Assembly: GCF_014268275.3 (NCBI RefSeq)
Contig: NZ_CP077084.1
Location: 248,001-312,000, forward strand
Source of the DNA: Pseudomonas tritici
GTDB lineage: Bacteria > Pseudomonadota > Gammaproteobacteria > Pseudomonadales > Pseudomonadaceae
Length of the DNA: 64,000 bases
Direction: 5' to 3'
The position numbers were made by a program, and so were the translations under genes. Of this stretch, positions 32,775-42,912 are shown piece after piece. Under the pieces are notes generated by a model. It searched no databases, was not told the DNA's origin, and saw only the letters and a list, made by a program, of their open reading frames with translations. Each line of letters opens with the position of its first letter. Within the stretch, counting starts at the first letter, position 1.

Positions 32775-33104
32775 ATGCAACGTATCAAGGGCTATCACGC
32801 CCATATCTACTTTGACGCCAGCACCATTGAGCAGGCGCGCACCTTGTGCGAAGACGCCGCCAAGCTTTTCCCGCTGCGCATGGGCCGTGTGCACGAACGG
32901 CCCGTGGGCCCGCACCCGGACTGGAGCTGCCAGCTCGCGTTCGACGCCGAATACATTGGCGTGGTGTTGCCGTGGCTGGTCATCCATCGCAATGGGCTGG
33001 TGGTGTTCCTGCACCCGGATACCGGCGATGACCTGAAAGATCACACCGACTATGCCATCTGGATGGGGGCCATGCGGGAACTGAACTTGTCAGCTTTTTC
33101 TTAA
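32775..33104 (+). CDS. DOPA 4,5-dioxygenase-family protein
   Basis: This 109-residue protein belongs to the small extradiol-dioxygenase-like family. Several histidines are conserved: HAHIYFD at the N-terminus, RVHERPVGPHPDW in the middle and VIHRNG...FLHPDTGDDLKDH near the end, compatible with a metal site. ATG 32775 was chosen because GGAG lies 11 bp upstream. It follows the LysR gene by 31 bp but has no evident link with choline sulfate. The bacterial substrate is unknown. Confidence 0.8.
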   Translation: MQRIKGYHAHIYFDASTIEQARTLCEDAAKLFPLRMGRVHERPVGPHPDWSCQLAFDAEYIGVVLPWLVIHRNGLVVFLHPDTGDDLKDHTDYAIWMGAMRELNLSAFS

Positions 33105-33114
33105 ATGCCATCCC

Positions 33115-33135
33115 TAAATATGGGATTGATATTTA
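33115..33135. promoter_or_regulatory. candidate operator of the dgo operon
   Basis: A perfect inverted repeat, TAAATAT at 33115-33121 and ATATTTA at 33129-33135, has a 7-bp spacer. It lies just upstream of the predicted dgoK promoter. The size and symmetry fit a dimeric regulator. No regulator gene is adjacent. Confidence 0.5.
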
Positions 33136-33139
33136 TATA

Positions 33140-33169
33140 TTGAGACTTCCTCGCGCGTAGGTTTATATT
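33140..33169 (+). promoter_or_regulatory. putative dgoK promoter
   Basis: TTGAGA at 33140-33145 and TATATT at 33164-33169 are separated by 18 bp, a plausible sigma70 promoter 32 bp before the dgoK start. It lies immediately downstream of the inverted repeat at 33115-33135. Confidence 0.55.
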
Positions 33170-33200
33170 CGCTGCATCCGCTCAGAACTCAGGTGAAGCG

Positions 33201-34160
33201 ATGCAGGCGCAATTGATCGCGCTCGATTGGGGAACCAGTTCCCTTCGTGCTTATAAACTCGGCCCCGCAGGCGTAGTGCTGGAACAGCGCTCGCTGGCGT
33301 GGGGCATCATGCATTTGCCCAGCGAGCCCCGCGACATCGCCGGCGTGCGCTGCAGCGATGGCTTTGAGTTGGCGTTCGACGCGGCCTGCGGGGATTGGCT
33401 TGAGGCGCAACCCGACCTCCCGGTGATCGCCTGCGGTATGGTCGGCAGCGCCCAGGGTTGGAGCGAAGCGGCTTATCGCAATACGCCCGTCGACGTCGCC
33501 CGCTTGGGCCAGGCGCTGCATAAGGTGCGCAGCCTGCGCGGGGTTGATGTGCATATCGTGCCCGGTGTGATCGAGCAAAACGGTTTGCCCAACGTGATGC
33601 GCGGCGAAGAAACCCAAGTATTGGGCGTGCTGCAAGGGTTGGGCGCCGATGTATTGATCGGCCTGCCCGGCAGCCATTCCAAGTGGGTCGAGGTGGTCGA
33701 TGGCTGCATCACTCACTTCGACACCTTCATGACCGGTGAGCTGTTTGCAGTACTGAGCAAGCACAGCATCCTCGGCCGTACCCAGCAACCGTCCGAAATA
33801 TTCCAGGCCGAAGCCTTTGACCGAGGCGTGCAAGTGGCGCTCTCCAAAGACGGCCAGCGCGGCGTGCTGTCCACCTTGTTCAGCGCGCGCACCCTTGGGC
33901 TCACCGCCGAACTCGCCCCCGACGAACAGCCCGATTACCTCTCGGGTTTGCTCATCGGCCATGAACTCGCCGGCTTGCCCGGCAAGGCCAAACACACGCC
34001 GATCATTCTGGTCGGTGCCGCGCCACTCTGCGCCCGCTATCAACGCGCCCTCGCCCTCTGCGGCTTCGCCCACGTCAGCCTGGCGCAGGAAGCCAGCGAA
34101 CGCGGCCTGTGGCAACTGGCAGTGGCGGCTGGGCTCACTCAACCTGTATCGGAGGCCTGA
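33201..34160 (+). CDS. dgoK: 2-dehydro-3-deoxygalactonokinase
   Basis: DgoK phosphorylates 2-dehydro-3-deoxy-D-galactonate to the 6-phosphate in the De Ley-Doudoroff galactose pathway. The 319-residue protein begins with the ASKHA phosphate-binding segment LIALDWGTSSLRAYKL and has conserved GLPGSHSKWVEV and FMTGELFAVL. It is first in a dgoK-dgoA-dgoD-dgoT run; dgoA starts one base after its stop codon. Confidence 0.95.
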   Translation: MQAQLIALDWGTSSLRAYKLGPAGVVLEQRSLAWGIMHLPSEPRDIAGVRCSDGFELAFDAACGDWLEAQPDLPVIACGMVGSAQGWSEAAYRNTPVDVARLGQALHKVRSLRGVDVHIVPGVIEQNGLPNVMRGEETQVLGVLQGLGADVLIGLPGSHSKWVEVVDGCITHFDTFMTGELFAVLSKHSILGRTQQPSEIFQAEAFDRGVQVALSKDGQRGVLSTLFSARTLGLTAELAPDEQPDYLSGLLIGHELAGLPGKAKHTPIILVGAAPLCARYQRALALCGFAHVSLAQEASERGLWQLAVAAGLTQPVSEA

Positions 34161-34161
34161 C

Positions 34162-34782
34162 ATGCTCAAGCAAGCACTCGCGCAAAACGGTTTGATCGCC
34201 ATCCTGCGCGGTATCCGCCCGGACGAAGCCAAGGCCGTTGGCCAGGTGCTGTACGAGGCCGGATTTCGGGTGATCGAAGTCCCGCTGAATTCGCCCGACC
34301 CTTACACCAGCATCCGCACCCTGCGCGACAGCCTGCCCGCCGATTGCCTGATCGGTGCCGGTACGGTGTTGCTGCCTGAGCAGGTCGAGCAGGTGAAAGC
34401 CGCTGGTGGCCAGGTGATCGTGATGCCCCACAGCGATGCCAAGGTATTGCGCGCCGCCAAAGCAGCGGGCCTGTTCCTTTCACCGGGTGTAGCAACGCCC
34501 ACCGAAGCCTTCGCCGCACTGGCCGAAGGTGCCGATGTGTTGAAGTTGTTTCCGGCCGAGCAAATGGGCCCGTCGGTGATCAAGGCGTGGCTGGCGGTAT
34601 TGCCGGCAGGCACGTTGTTGCTGCCGGTGGGTGGCATCACCCCGGACAACATGCAGGTGTTTATCGACGCCGGCGCCAAAGGCTTCGGGCTGGGTTCCGG
34701 GTTGTTCAAACCGGGCATGACAGTGGATCAGGTAGCGAGCCGCGCCCAGGCTTATGTCGCCGCCTGGAAAGCCCTGAACTGA
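34162..34782 (+). CDS. dgoA: 2-dehydro-3-deoxy-6-phosphogalactonate aldolase
   Basis: This class I aldolase splits the phosphorylated sugar acid to pyruvate and glyceraldehyde-3-phosphate. The 206-residue KDPG/KDPGal-aldolase-family protein starts MLKQALAQNGLIAILRGI. The Schiff-base lysine lies in VLKLFPAEQMGP, and LPVGGITPDNM is the phosphate-binding region. GGAGG lies 6 bp before ATG 34162. It is placed between dgoK and dgoD, which supports the galactonate rather than gluconate isozyme. Confidence 0.94.
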   Translation: MLKQALAQNGLIAILRGIRPDEAKAVGQVLYEAGFRVIEVPLNSPDPYTSIRTLRDSLPADCLIGAGTVLLPEQVEQVKAAGGQVIVMPHSDAKVLRAAKAAGLFLSPGVATPTEAFAALAEGADVLKLFPAEQMGPSVIKAWLAVLPAGTLLLPVGGITPDNMQVFIDAGAKGFGLGSGLFKPGMTVDQVASRAQAYVAAWKALN

Positions 34783-34830
34783 ATTCAAGTTTCGCGCCCA
34801 CAGGCGCCGCATCTATAAGAGAGATAACAG

Positions 34831-35979
34831 ATGAAAATCACCAAACTGACGACCTTTATCGTCCCGCCGCGCTGGTGCTTCCTCAAGGTCGAGACCGACC
34901 AGGGTGTGACCGGCTGGGGTGAGCCCGTAGTCGAGGGCCGCGCCCACACCGTGGCGGCTGCCGTCGAAGAACTGTCCGACTACCTGATCGGCAAAGACCC
35001 ACGCAACATCGAAGACATCTGGACCGTGCTCTATCGCGGGGGTTTCTACCGCGGCGGCGCCGTGCACATGAGCGCCCTCGCCGGTATCGACCAGGCGCTG
35101 TGGGACATCAAGGGCAAGGCTCTTGGCGTGTCGGTCAGCGACCTGCTCGGTGGCCAGGTACGTGACAAGATTCGCGTGTACTCGTGGATCGGCGGCGACC
35201 GCCCGGCCGACACCGCTCGTGCTGCCCAGGAAGCCGTGGCCCGTGGCTTCACTGCGGTGAAAATGAACGGTACCGAAGAATTGCAGTTCGTCGACAGCTT
35301 CGAAAAAGTCGACCTGGCTTTGGCCAACGTCGCCGCCGTGCGTGATGCGGTCGGCCCGAACGTCGGCATTGGCGTCGACTTCCATGGCCGGGTGCACAAG
35401 CCCATGGCCAAGGTGCTGATGAAAGAACTGGACCCGTACAAACTGATGTTTATCGAAGAGCCAGTGCTCAGCGAAAACTACGAAGCCCTCAAGGAGCTGG
35501 CACCGTTGACCAGCACCCCGATTGCCCTGGGCGAGCGCCTGTTCTCGCGCTGGGACTTCAAGCGCGTGCTCAGCGAAGGCTACGTCGACATCATCCAGCC
35601 GGACGCCTCCCACGCCGGCGGCATCACCGAAACCCGCAAGATCGCCAACATGGCCGAAGCCTACGACGTGGCCCTGGCCCTGCACTGCCCGCTGGGCCCG
35701 ATTGCCTTGGCGGCTTGCCTGCAACTGGACGCGGTTTGCTACAACGCGTTTATCCAGGAACAAAGCCTGGGCATTCACTACAACGAGAGCAACGACTTGC
35801 TCGACTATGTGAAGGACCCGCGTGTATTTGATTACGACAAAGGCTTCGTGAAAATCCCTAACGGACCGGGCCTGGGTATCGAGATCAACGAGGAATACGT
35901 GATCGAACGCGCGGCCATCGGCCATCGCTGGCGCAACCCGATCTGGCGCCATGCCGACGGCAGCTTTGCCGAGTGGTGA
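34831..35979 (+). CDS. dgoD: D-galactonate dehydratase
   Basis: DgoD dehydrates D-galactonate to 2-dehydro-3-deoxygalactonate. The 382-residue enolase-superfamily enzyme has the metal-ligand strands VDFHGRVH (Asp), FIEEPVL (Glu) and [14 protein letters not shown] (Glu). The acid/base region is [17 protein letters not shown] and [14 protein letters not shown]. Length and motifs agree with the characterised subfamily. It is third in the operon, 48 bp after dgoA. Confidence 0.95.
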   Translation: MKITKLTTFIVPPRWCFLKVETDQGVTGWGEPVVEGRAHTVAAAVEELSDYLIGKDPRNIEDIWTVLYRGGFYRGGAVHMSALAGIDQALWDIKGKALGVSVSDLLGGQVRDKIRVYSWIGGDRPADTARAAQEAVARGFTAVKMNGTEELQFVDSFEKVDLALANVAAVRDAVGPNVGIGVDFHGRVHKPMAKVLMKELDPYKLMFIEEPVLSENYEALKELAPLTSTPIALGERLFSRWDFKRVLSEGYVDIIQPDASHAGGITETRKIANMAEAYDVALALHCPLGPIALAACLQLDAVCYNAFIQEQSLGIHYNESNDLLDYVKDPRVFDYDKGFVKIPNGPGLGIEINEEYVIERAAIGHRWRNPIWRHADGSFAEW

Positions 35980-36004
35980 TAGTTCTCTGAAGAAACCCAT
36001 TCAA

Positions 36005-36036
36005 AATGTGGGCGCTGGCGTGCCTGCTCCCACATT
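36005..36036. repeat. short REP-like palindrome between dgoD and the transporter gene
   Basis: The sequence AATGTGGGCGC and its near complement GCTCCCACATT flank a 10-bp centre. It is a compact, degenerate REP-type hairpin inside the dgo operon and could modulate expression between dgoD and the transporter. Confidence 0.7.
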
Positions 36037-36093
36037 GACCGGGTTCTTTCAGCAAGATTTGTCCTCAATAAACATAAGAAGAGGCACCCCCTC

Positions 36094-37398
36094 ATGCACC
36101 CTGAATCCTTCACCGGGCAGGCGTCTTTAGTCACGCCTACCAGAAAGCGTTTTTTCATCATGGTGCTGTTATTCATCACCGTGGTGATCAATTACCTCGA
36201 CCGCAGCAACCTGTCGATCGCCGCCCCGGCGCTGACCAGTGAACTGGGGATCGACCCGGTGCACGTCGGCCTGATCTTCTCCGCCTTCGGCTGGACTTAC
36301 GCCGCCATGCAAATCCCCGGTGGCTGGCTGGTCGATCGCGTGCCACCGCGCATCCTCTACACCGCAGCACTGCTGTTGTGGTCCATCGCCACCGTAATGC
36401 TCGGCTTCGCCGCCAGCTTTATCGCGTTGTTCGTGCTGCGCATGGCGGTGGGCGCGCTGGAAGCGCCGGCCTATCCGATCAACAGCCGTGTGGTCACCAC
36501 CTGGTTTCCCGAGCGTGAGCGCGCCACGGCGATTGGCGTCTACACCTCGGGCCAGTTTGTCGGGCTGGCATTTCTCACGCCGGTACTGGCTTGGCTGCAG
36601 CATGCGTTTGGCTGGCACATGGTGTTTGTGGCGACCGGTGGCGTGGGGATTGTGTGGGCGGTGATCTGGTACGCGGTGTACCGCGAGCCCAAGGATTTCA
36701 AAGGCGCGAACGCTGCGGAAATCGAGCTGATCCGTGAAGGCGGCGGGCTGGTCGACATGCAGGAAAAAACCGTCAAGGCGCCGTTCAGTTGGGTCGACCT
36801 GGGCATCGTGTTGAGCAAGCGCAAACTCTGGGGGATCTACCTGGGGCAGTTCTGCCTCAACTCCACACTGTGGTTTTTCCTGACGTGGTTCCCGACCTAT
36901 TTGGTGAAGTATCGCGGCATGGACTTCATCAAGTCCGGCCTGCTGGCATCGCTGCCGTTCCTTGCGGCGTTTGTCGGTGTGCTGTGTTCCGGGCTTTTTT
37001 CCGACTGGTTGATTCGTCGCGGCGCGTCGGTGGGTTTTGCACGCAAGCTGCCGATCATTGGCGGTTTGCTGATTTCCACGGCGATCATCGGCGCCAACTA
37101 TGTGGACTCGACCGCGTGGGTGATTGCGTTCCTGGCGGTGGCGTTCTTTGGTAATGGCCTGGCGTCGATCACCTGGTCGCTGGTCTCGACTCTCGCGCCT
37201 GCACGGCTGCTGGGTTTGACAGGTGGTGTGTTCAACTTCATCGGCAACCTGTCGGCGATTGCCACGCCGATCGTGATTGGCTTTCTGGCCAGCGGTGATT
37301 CGTTTGCGCCAGCGATTACCTATATCGCGGTGCTGGCGTTGCTTGGGGCGCTGTCCTACATCTTGCTGGTCGGCAAGGTCGAGCGGATCGAGTTGTAA
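36094..37398 (+). CDS. dgoT: MFS transporter, probable D-galactonate permease
   Basis: This 434-residue protein has twelve predicted membrane helices and belongs to the anion:cation symporter branch of the major facilitator superfamily. Typical segments are VVINYLDRSNLSIAAPAL in helix 1, GWTYAAMQIPGGWLVDRV in helix 2 and the central charged loop. Its place as the last gene of dgoK-A-D suggests uptake of D-galactonate with protons; the substrate is inferred from context. A hairpin follows the stop codon. Confidence 0.88.
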   Translation: MHPESFTGQASLVTPTRKRFFIMVLLFITVVINYLDRSNLSIAAPALTSELGIDPVHVGLIFSAFGWTYAAMQIPGGWLVDRVPPRILYTAALLLWSIATVMLGFAASFIALFVLRMAVGALEAPAYPINSRVVTTWFPERERATAIGVYTSGQFVGLAFLTPVLAWLQHAFGWHMVFVATGGVGIVWAVIWYAVYREPKDFKGANAAEIELIREGGGLVDMQEKTVKAPFSWVDLGIVLSKRKLWGIYLGQFCLNSTLWFFLTWFPTYLVKYRGMDFIKSGLLASLPFLAAFVGVLCSGLFSDWLIRRGASVGFARKLPIIGGLLISTAIIGANYVDSTAWVIAFLAVAFFGNGLASITWSLVSTLAPARLLGLTGGVFNFIGNLSAIATPIVIGFLASGDSFAPAITYIAVLALLGALSYILLVGKVERIEL

Positions 37399-37424
37399 AA
37401 AAAAGGGCGACCTCGCGGTCGCCC
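37397..37424 (-). terminator. terminator between the convergent dgoT and flavoenzyme genes
   Basis: The stem GGGCGACC and GGTCGCCC surrounds a TCGC loop at 37405-37424. The eight A residues at 37397-37404 read as a U-tract on the minus strand. It thus best terminates the flavoenzyme gene, while on the plus strand the T-tract is poor. Confidence 0.8.
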
Positions 37425-37435
37425 TCTGCCCTGGG

Positions 37436-39094
37436 TCATGGCACAGACATTTCGTTGCGGAACACATTCAGCGGGTCCCAGCGCTGTTTGGTGCGGCGCA
37501 GGCGGCTTTCGATCATGAGGTCAGGGAAGAAGATCTTGTACCACTGCGGGTTCAGGCCCTTGCTTGGGTCACCGCCAATAAACAGCATGTCGCGGTCCGG
37601 GTAATTGATGTAGCACCCCTGGAATTGGGCATTGACCGGAACGCCACTGTCATTGGCGAAGGCTGCGAAAAACAACCCTTGGATCCACTTCTCATGTGCT
37701 TGATCCGCCGCGATCTCTTCATCACGCCAATAGCACTGTGGTTGCCACTTCAAGTACGACGAGCGCTGCGCGACTGATGATTCACGGCGGACTGCGGCGC
37801 TGGCTTCATTGATCTGCCCACCGAACGACTGGATCTGGATCAGGCTTTGAGTCAGAAATTTCTCAGAGTCATTCCACGTCAGCGTGTCCCAGATCGCCTG
37901 CAGCACCGTTGGGGTGAACACGCCTGTCTGGTAAGCCGACTTATACCGGCCACGCTGGTTGGGCCCGGACCCGTTGAGTGTCTGCTGGCAATGCAGCCAA
38001 TCCATTTGACGTGTGGCCGCCAGCGCCGTCGACAGTGAGTTGATCGTGCGCCCTGCCGGGTTGCTGCGTGGCAGGTGGGTCGTGGGTAGTTGGCTGAGGC
38101 ATTCGGTGGCGGGAATGCCGATGGCATTGAGCATGGCGGTCACGAAATCATCGAAGGCTGCCCGATCATTCAGCCCGCCATCCTTGTCCACATAATGAAC
38201 ATCCAGGGTGACATTGCCGGTGTTCTGATGGCGCATTTCCAACTTGGTCGCCAGGCCCCAGGTGTCTGGGTGGGCTTGGTTGCGGGCAAACCAGTCCTGA
38301 TAAGCCGTCAGCAGGTTGTCGAGCGCTGGCTTGGTCAGCAGCGACCAGTCCCACTCCATCACCAGCCACAGCACTTCATTGGGGGCGTCAGGCAAGTCTT
38401 CGAAGTAGTAGCTGGTGATAATCCCGAACTGCCCGCCGCCTGCGCCGCAGCACGCGGCAAACAGATCCAGCTCGTCCTGATCTGTGCTATTGCGGGCTAC
38501 ATGCACCGGTATCAGGCCGTCGCCTTGGGCGTTTGGCACGAGCATATCGACACCGCTCAACCAGTCGCACACCAAACCATCCTTGCGCGACAGCAACCCA
38601 TAGCCGCCCCCGCAGATATGGCCTCCCAGCCCGACCGAGTAACACGAGCCGCCGGGCAGGCTCTTGTTAGCCAATTTGTACAGCGCTACGTAGGCGTCCC
38701 AGTTCTGGCCGCCCGCTTCCAGGCGAAAGCTGTAGCGATGAGGTGAGGTGGGTACCAGGTCGGAGCGGATCTGCCCGTTGGCGTCGTACAGCACTTGGTT
38801 GAGTTGGCTGATATCCAGAATCGACAGTGCCTCATTGATGCTGTTGGGCATCTTGTTCGACACGAAACCTTCATAGCAATGACCGCCGCTGCGCACGGTG
38901 ATCCGGCCATTGGGCACCGCCAGCGCCTGAGCGGCTGCGGCGATGATGTCCTGCGGGGTGTAACAAAGGTAAATCAGGTCGGCGCCATTAGGTGCGGATT
39001 GACCCTGCACATTGCCCAGTGGCCAGCGCAGGTTGAAGCCTTTTTGTAAGGTTGAGTGGCGGCGGTCCGATGCGGTGATGAGATCAAATGCCAT
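37436..39094 (-). CDS. berberine-bridge-enzyme-type FAD-linked oxidoreductase
   Basis: From ATG 39094 (GGAG 9 bp upstream) the protein has 552 residues. The N-terminal half is a PCMH-type FAD domain with ITVRSGGHCYEGF, whose His is the expected 8-alpha-histidyl flavin attachment residue. GGSCYSVGLGGHICGGGYG aligns with the plant-enzyme segment whose Cys makes the second, 6-S-cysteinyl bond. The C-terminus carries a BBE motif (INYPDRDML and RTKQRWDPLNVF). Family members oxidise sugars, alkaloids or phenolics. No signal peptide is evident. The gene stands alone, and its substrate is unknown. It may have been acquired, as neighbours are core or catabolic genes. Confidence 0.86.
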   Translation of the reverse strand: MAFDLITASDRRHSTLQKGFNLRWPLGNVQGQSAPNGADLIYLCYTPQDIIAAAAQALAVPNGRITVRSGGHCYEGFVSNKMPNSINEALSILDISQLNQVLYDANGQIRSDLVPTSPHRYSFRLEAGGQNWDAYVALYKLANKSLPGGSCYSVGLGGHICGGGYGLLSRKDGLVCDWLSGVDMLVPNAQGDGLIPVHVARNSTDQDELDLFAACCGAGGGQFGIITSYYFEDLPDAPNEVLWLVMEWDWSLLTKPALDNLLTAYQDWFARNQAHPDTWGLATKLEMRHQNTGNVTLDVHYVDKDGGLNDRAAFDDFVTAMLNAIGIPATECLSQLPTTHLPRSNPAGRTINSLSTALAATRQMDWLHCQQTLNGSGPNQRGRYKSAYQTGVFTPTVLQAIWDTLTWNDSEKFLTQSLIQIQSFGGQINEASAAVRRESSVAQRSSYLKWQPQCYWRDEEIAADQAHEKWIQGLFFAAFANDSGVPVNAQFQGCYINYPDRDMLFIGGDPSKGLNPQWYKIFFPDLMIESRLRRTKQRWDPLNVFRNEMSVP

Positions 39095-39209
39095 GTTGTA
39101 CTCCGGGGAGCCAAAGATGACTTCTGATGCGAATAACTTAACGACCGAGAGGCAAGAAATACGTGGCTTGCAGAGGTGGTTAGACGGCAATAGGCATGAA
39201 GTGGGTTAA

Positions 39210-39232
39210 GAGGGGAACGGTGTGTTCCCCTC
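39210..39232. other. stem-loop downstream of the CigR-like gene
   Basis: GAGGGGAAC and GTTCCCCTC form a perfect 9-bp stem around a GGTGT loop. It lies 35 bp beyond the CigR-like stop on the minus strand. No T-tract follows, so its role as a terminator is uncertain. The remaining 39095-39266 spacer shows nothing else. Confidence 0.5.
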
Positions 39233-39266
39233 CAAGCCTAGCGGAAGAAATGCAGCTGTCGCGTGG

Positions 39267-39707
39267 TCAGTTCAACACGCCATCCAGGATTTCATAAACG
39301 ACGCCCGTGCCCACGGCGATCAGCACCACATCCGGCCCGGAGCGGCGCCATTCGTAACCCGGGTACACCGGCAGGCGTGCCAGGGCACGGCCGTCAAGGC
39401 GTTCGCCGTAGTAGCCACGCGGCAACGGCTGGCCACGCACCAGGCGCACATTCGGCGGTGGCGGTGCGCCACGGGAGAACTGGCCGTGATTGTCGTGGAT
39501 GATCTGCCGCACCGGGCCGAAATCCTGGGGTGGGCCGCCGCGACGGTTGTCCTGCGGGCCGCGATGCTCGTCGCCACGTTGTTCGTGCTGGCCTGGTGGA
39601 CCGCCACGGTCAGGGCCGCCTTGGTCGTACGGCGCGGCCTGCACCAGGGCGCTGGCGCCGAGCACCAGCACGCCAAGGCCTGCAATCACGGATTTGGGCA
39701 TTTTCAT
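39267..39707 (-). CDS. CigR-like (RcnB-type) periplasmic protein
   Basis: This 146-residue exported protein has a signal peptide (MKMPKSVIAGLGVLVLGASALVQA). A low-complexity Gly/Pro/Arg/Gln-rich stretch follows (residues 25-65). The C-terminal domain has VRLVRGQPLPRGYYGERL and ends in the hydrophobic DVVLIAVGTGVVYEILDGVL. This layout matches proteins annotated as CigR-family; Salmonella CigR is an anti-virulence regulator. In a saprophytic Pseudomonas the role is unknown. GAGGAATA precedes the chosen ATG. Confidence 0.75.
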   Translation of the reverse strand: MKMPKSVIAGLGVLVLGASALVQAAPYDQGGPDRGGPPGQHEQRGDEHRGPQDNRRGGPPQDFGPVRQIIHDNHGQFSRGAPPPPNVRLVRGQPLPRGYYGERLDGRALARLPVYPGYEWRRSGPDVVLIAVGTGVVYEILDGVLN

Positions 39708-39732
39708 CGGGTATTCCTCAGGGCACACACAC

Positions 39733-39765
39733 AAAAAAGGGATCTCGAACGAGGTTCGAAATCCC
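39733..39765 (-). terminator. terminator after trpA
   Basis: On the minus strand the arms GGGATTTCGAAC and GTTCGAGATCCC form a 12-bp stem with one mismatch around CTC. Six T residues follow. It lies 79 bp after the trpA stop and ends the trpBA operon. Confidence 0.85.
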
Positions 39766-39843
39766 TTGGTCTTGCTGTTTAGGCTGTGCCCGAGCGGGTT
39801 GATTCCTCTGTATCAGGAACTTTACCTACTGGTTACGGGGCCT

Positions 39844-40652
39844 TTACTTACGGGCGTTACGTACGCCTTCCGACAGCGCCGCGCAGAGGCTCAACACGCC
39901 GTCGATGGCTTGTTGGTCATTGCTGGCATTGGCGATGTGATCGATCAGCGCCGAACCCACCACCACACCGTCCGCCAAGCGCGCGATCGCTGCGGCTTGT
40001 TCCGGGGTGCGGATACCGAAACCAATGCTGATCGGCAGGTCGGTATGCCGACGCAGGCGAGTCACGGCTTCTTCGACGTGCTCCAGGGTAGCGGCGCCAG
40101 CACCGGTCACACCGGCTACCGACACGTAGTACACAAAGCCGGAGCTGCCGTTGAGGACGGTCGGCAGGCGCACGTCATCGGTGGTCGGCGTGGTCAGGCG
40201 GATAAAGTCGATACCGGCGGCCTGGGCCGGGTCGCAGAGTTCGCCGTTATGCTCAGGCGGCATGTCGACCACGATCAGGCCATCCACACCGGCTTCCTTG
40301 GCGTCGGCGATGAACTGCGGCACACCGTATTTGTGGATCGGGTTGAAGTAGCCCATCAACACCAGCGGCGTGTCATTGTTGTCCTTGCGGAACTCGCGGA
40401 CCATTTGCAGGGTTTTCACCAGGTTCTGCTTGGCTTCCAGCGCACGGATGTTAGCCAACTGGATCGCCGGGCCGTCGGCCATCGGGTCGGTGAAGGGCAT
40501 GCCCAGCTCGATCACGTCGGCGCCAGCGGCGGGCAAACCTTTGAGGATGGCCAGCGAGGTGTCATAGCCTGGGTCGCCGGCGGTAACGAAGGTCACCAGG
40601 GCGGCGCGGTTTTGTTCTTTGAGTTGGGCAAAGCGAGTTTGCAGGCGGCTCA

Positions 40653-40653
<1 letters not shown>
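39844..40653 (-). CDS. trpA: tryptophan synthase alpha chain
   Basis: TrpA cleaves indole-3-glycerol phosphate to indole, passed through a tunnel to TrpB. The 269-residue TIM-barrel protein has the catalytic Glu in [16 protein letters not shown], with the second catalytic Asp in the same block, and phosphate-binding loops [12 protein letters not shown] and [13 protein letters not shown] 40653 overlaps the trpB stop by one base (TGATG), giving coupled, equimolar translation. A longer upstream extension lies within trpB and is rejected. Confidence 0.97.
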
Positions 40654-41954
<1,301 letters not shown>

Positions 41955-41986
41955 CTATGCTGAAAACCGATAAGATCGCCGTAACC

Positions 41987-42003
41987 TGTCAGGAAAACTC
42001 ACA
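41987..42003. promoter_or_regulatory. TrpI binding site in the trpB-trpI intergenic region
   Basis: The sequence TGTCAG-GAAAA-CTCACA reads TGTGAG-N5-CTGACA on the other strand, matching the TrpI site I sequence I recall from P. aeruginosa. It ends one base before the trpI start codon and includes the AGGAAAA that would be the trpI ribosome-binding site. Binding here can both activate trpBA leftward and repress trpI. Confidence 0.65.
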
Positions 42004-42004
42004 G

Positions 42005-42901
42005 ATGAGCCGAGACCTTCCACCCCTCAATGCCCTTCGCGCGTTTGAAGCCACCGCGCGGCTGAACAGCGTCAGCCAAGCAGCCGAACAATTACACGTG
42101 ACCCACGGCGCCGTCAGTCGGCAGTTGAAGGTGTTGGAGGAACACCTGGGTGTCAGCTTGTTCGTCAAGGATGGGCGCGGCCTTAAACTCACAGATTCCG
42201 GCGTGCGGCTACGGGATGCCAGCGCCGAAGCCTTTGAGCGATTAAGGGATGCATGTGCAGAGCTGACCCAGGCCAGCGCTGACGCGCCCTTCGTGCTTGG
42301 CTGTTCAGGCAGCCTGCTGGCGCGTTGGTTGATCCCGCGCCTGGGTCGCTTGAATGCGGACTTGCCGGATCTGCGCCTGCACCTGTCGGCAGGTGACGGT
42401 GATCTTGATCCTCGCCGCCCCGGCCTGGATGCGCTGCTGGTGTTCGCCGAACCGCCTTGGCCGGCGGATATGCAGGTGTATGAACTGGCCAGCGAACGCA
42501 TCGGCCCGGTGATGAGCCCGCGTTTTGCCGGTTACGAGCGGTTGCGCGAGGCACCCGCCGCTGCGTTGTGCGATGAAGCGTTGCTGCACACCACATCGCG
42601 CCCGCAAGCCTGGCCCAGCTGGGCGCAGCAACACGGCATCAAGCCGGGCGCGTTGAAGCACGGCCAGGGTTTTGAGCATTTATATTATTTGCTGGAGGCG
42701 GCGGTGGCAGGGCTGGGTGTGGCGATTGCGCCGGAACCGCTGGTAGCAGAGGATTTGCGGGCGGGTCGCCTGGTGGCGCCGTGGGGGTTCAGTGAAACCC
42801 CGGCGCACCTGGCGTTGTGGCTACCCAAGCGCGCCGCAGACGGGCGCGCCGGGCAACTGGCGCAGTGGCTCAAGGTTGAGCTGTTGCGACAGGCTGATTA
42901 G
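42005..42901 (+). CDS. trpI: LysR-type activator of trpBA
   Basis: TrpI activates trpBA in response to indole-glycerol phosphate. The 298-residue protein starts [49 protein letters not shown], a typical winged helix of the GcvA/TrpI branch. The effector domain begins at about 90. The start at 42005 was preferred over an in-frame ATG at 41957 because it begins at the family's [11 protein letters not shown] and has AGGAAAA 8 bp upstream. It is divergent from trpB. Confidence 0.94.
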   Translation: MSRDLPPLNALRAFEATARLNSVSQAAEQLHVTHGAVSRQLKVLEEHLGVSLFVKDGRGLKLTDSGVRLRDASAEAFERLRDACAELTQASADAPFVLGCSGSLLARWLIPRLGRLNADLPDLRLHLSAGDGDLDPRRPGLDALLVFAEPPWPADMQVYELASERIGPVMSPRFAGYERLREAPAAALCDEALLHTTSRPQAWPSWAQQHGIKPGALKHGQGFEHLYYLLEAAVAGLGVAIAPEPLVAEDLRAGRLVAPWGFSETPAHLALWLPKRAADGRAGQLAQWLKVELLRQAD

Positions 42902-42912
42902 CGGGTAAAAAA

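Noticed and set aside
36169..37467. Minus-strand frame of about 430 codons opposite the dgo transporter
   Set aside because: His/Arg/Gln-rich antisense translation of membrane helices, not a protein-like sequence.
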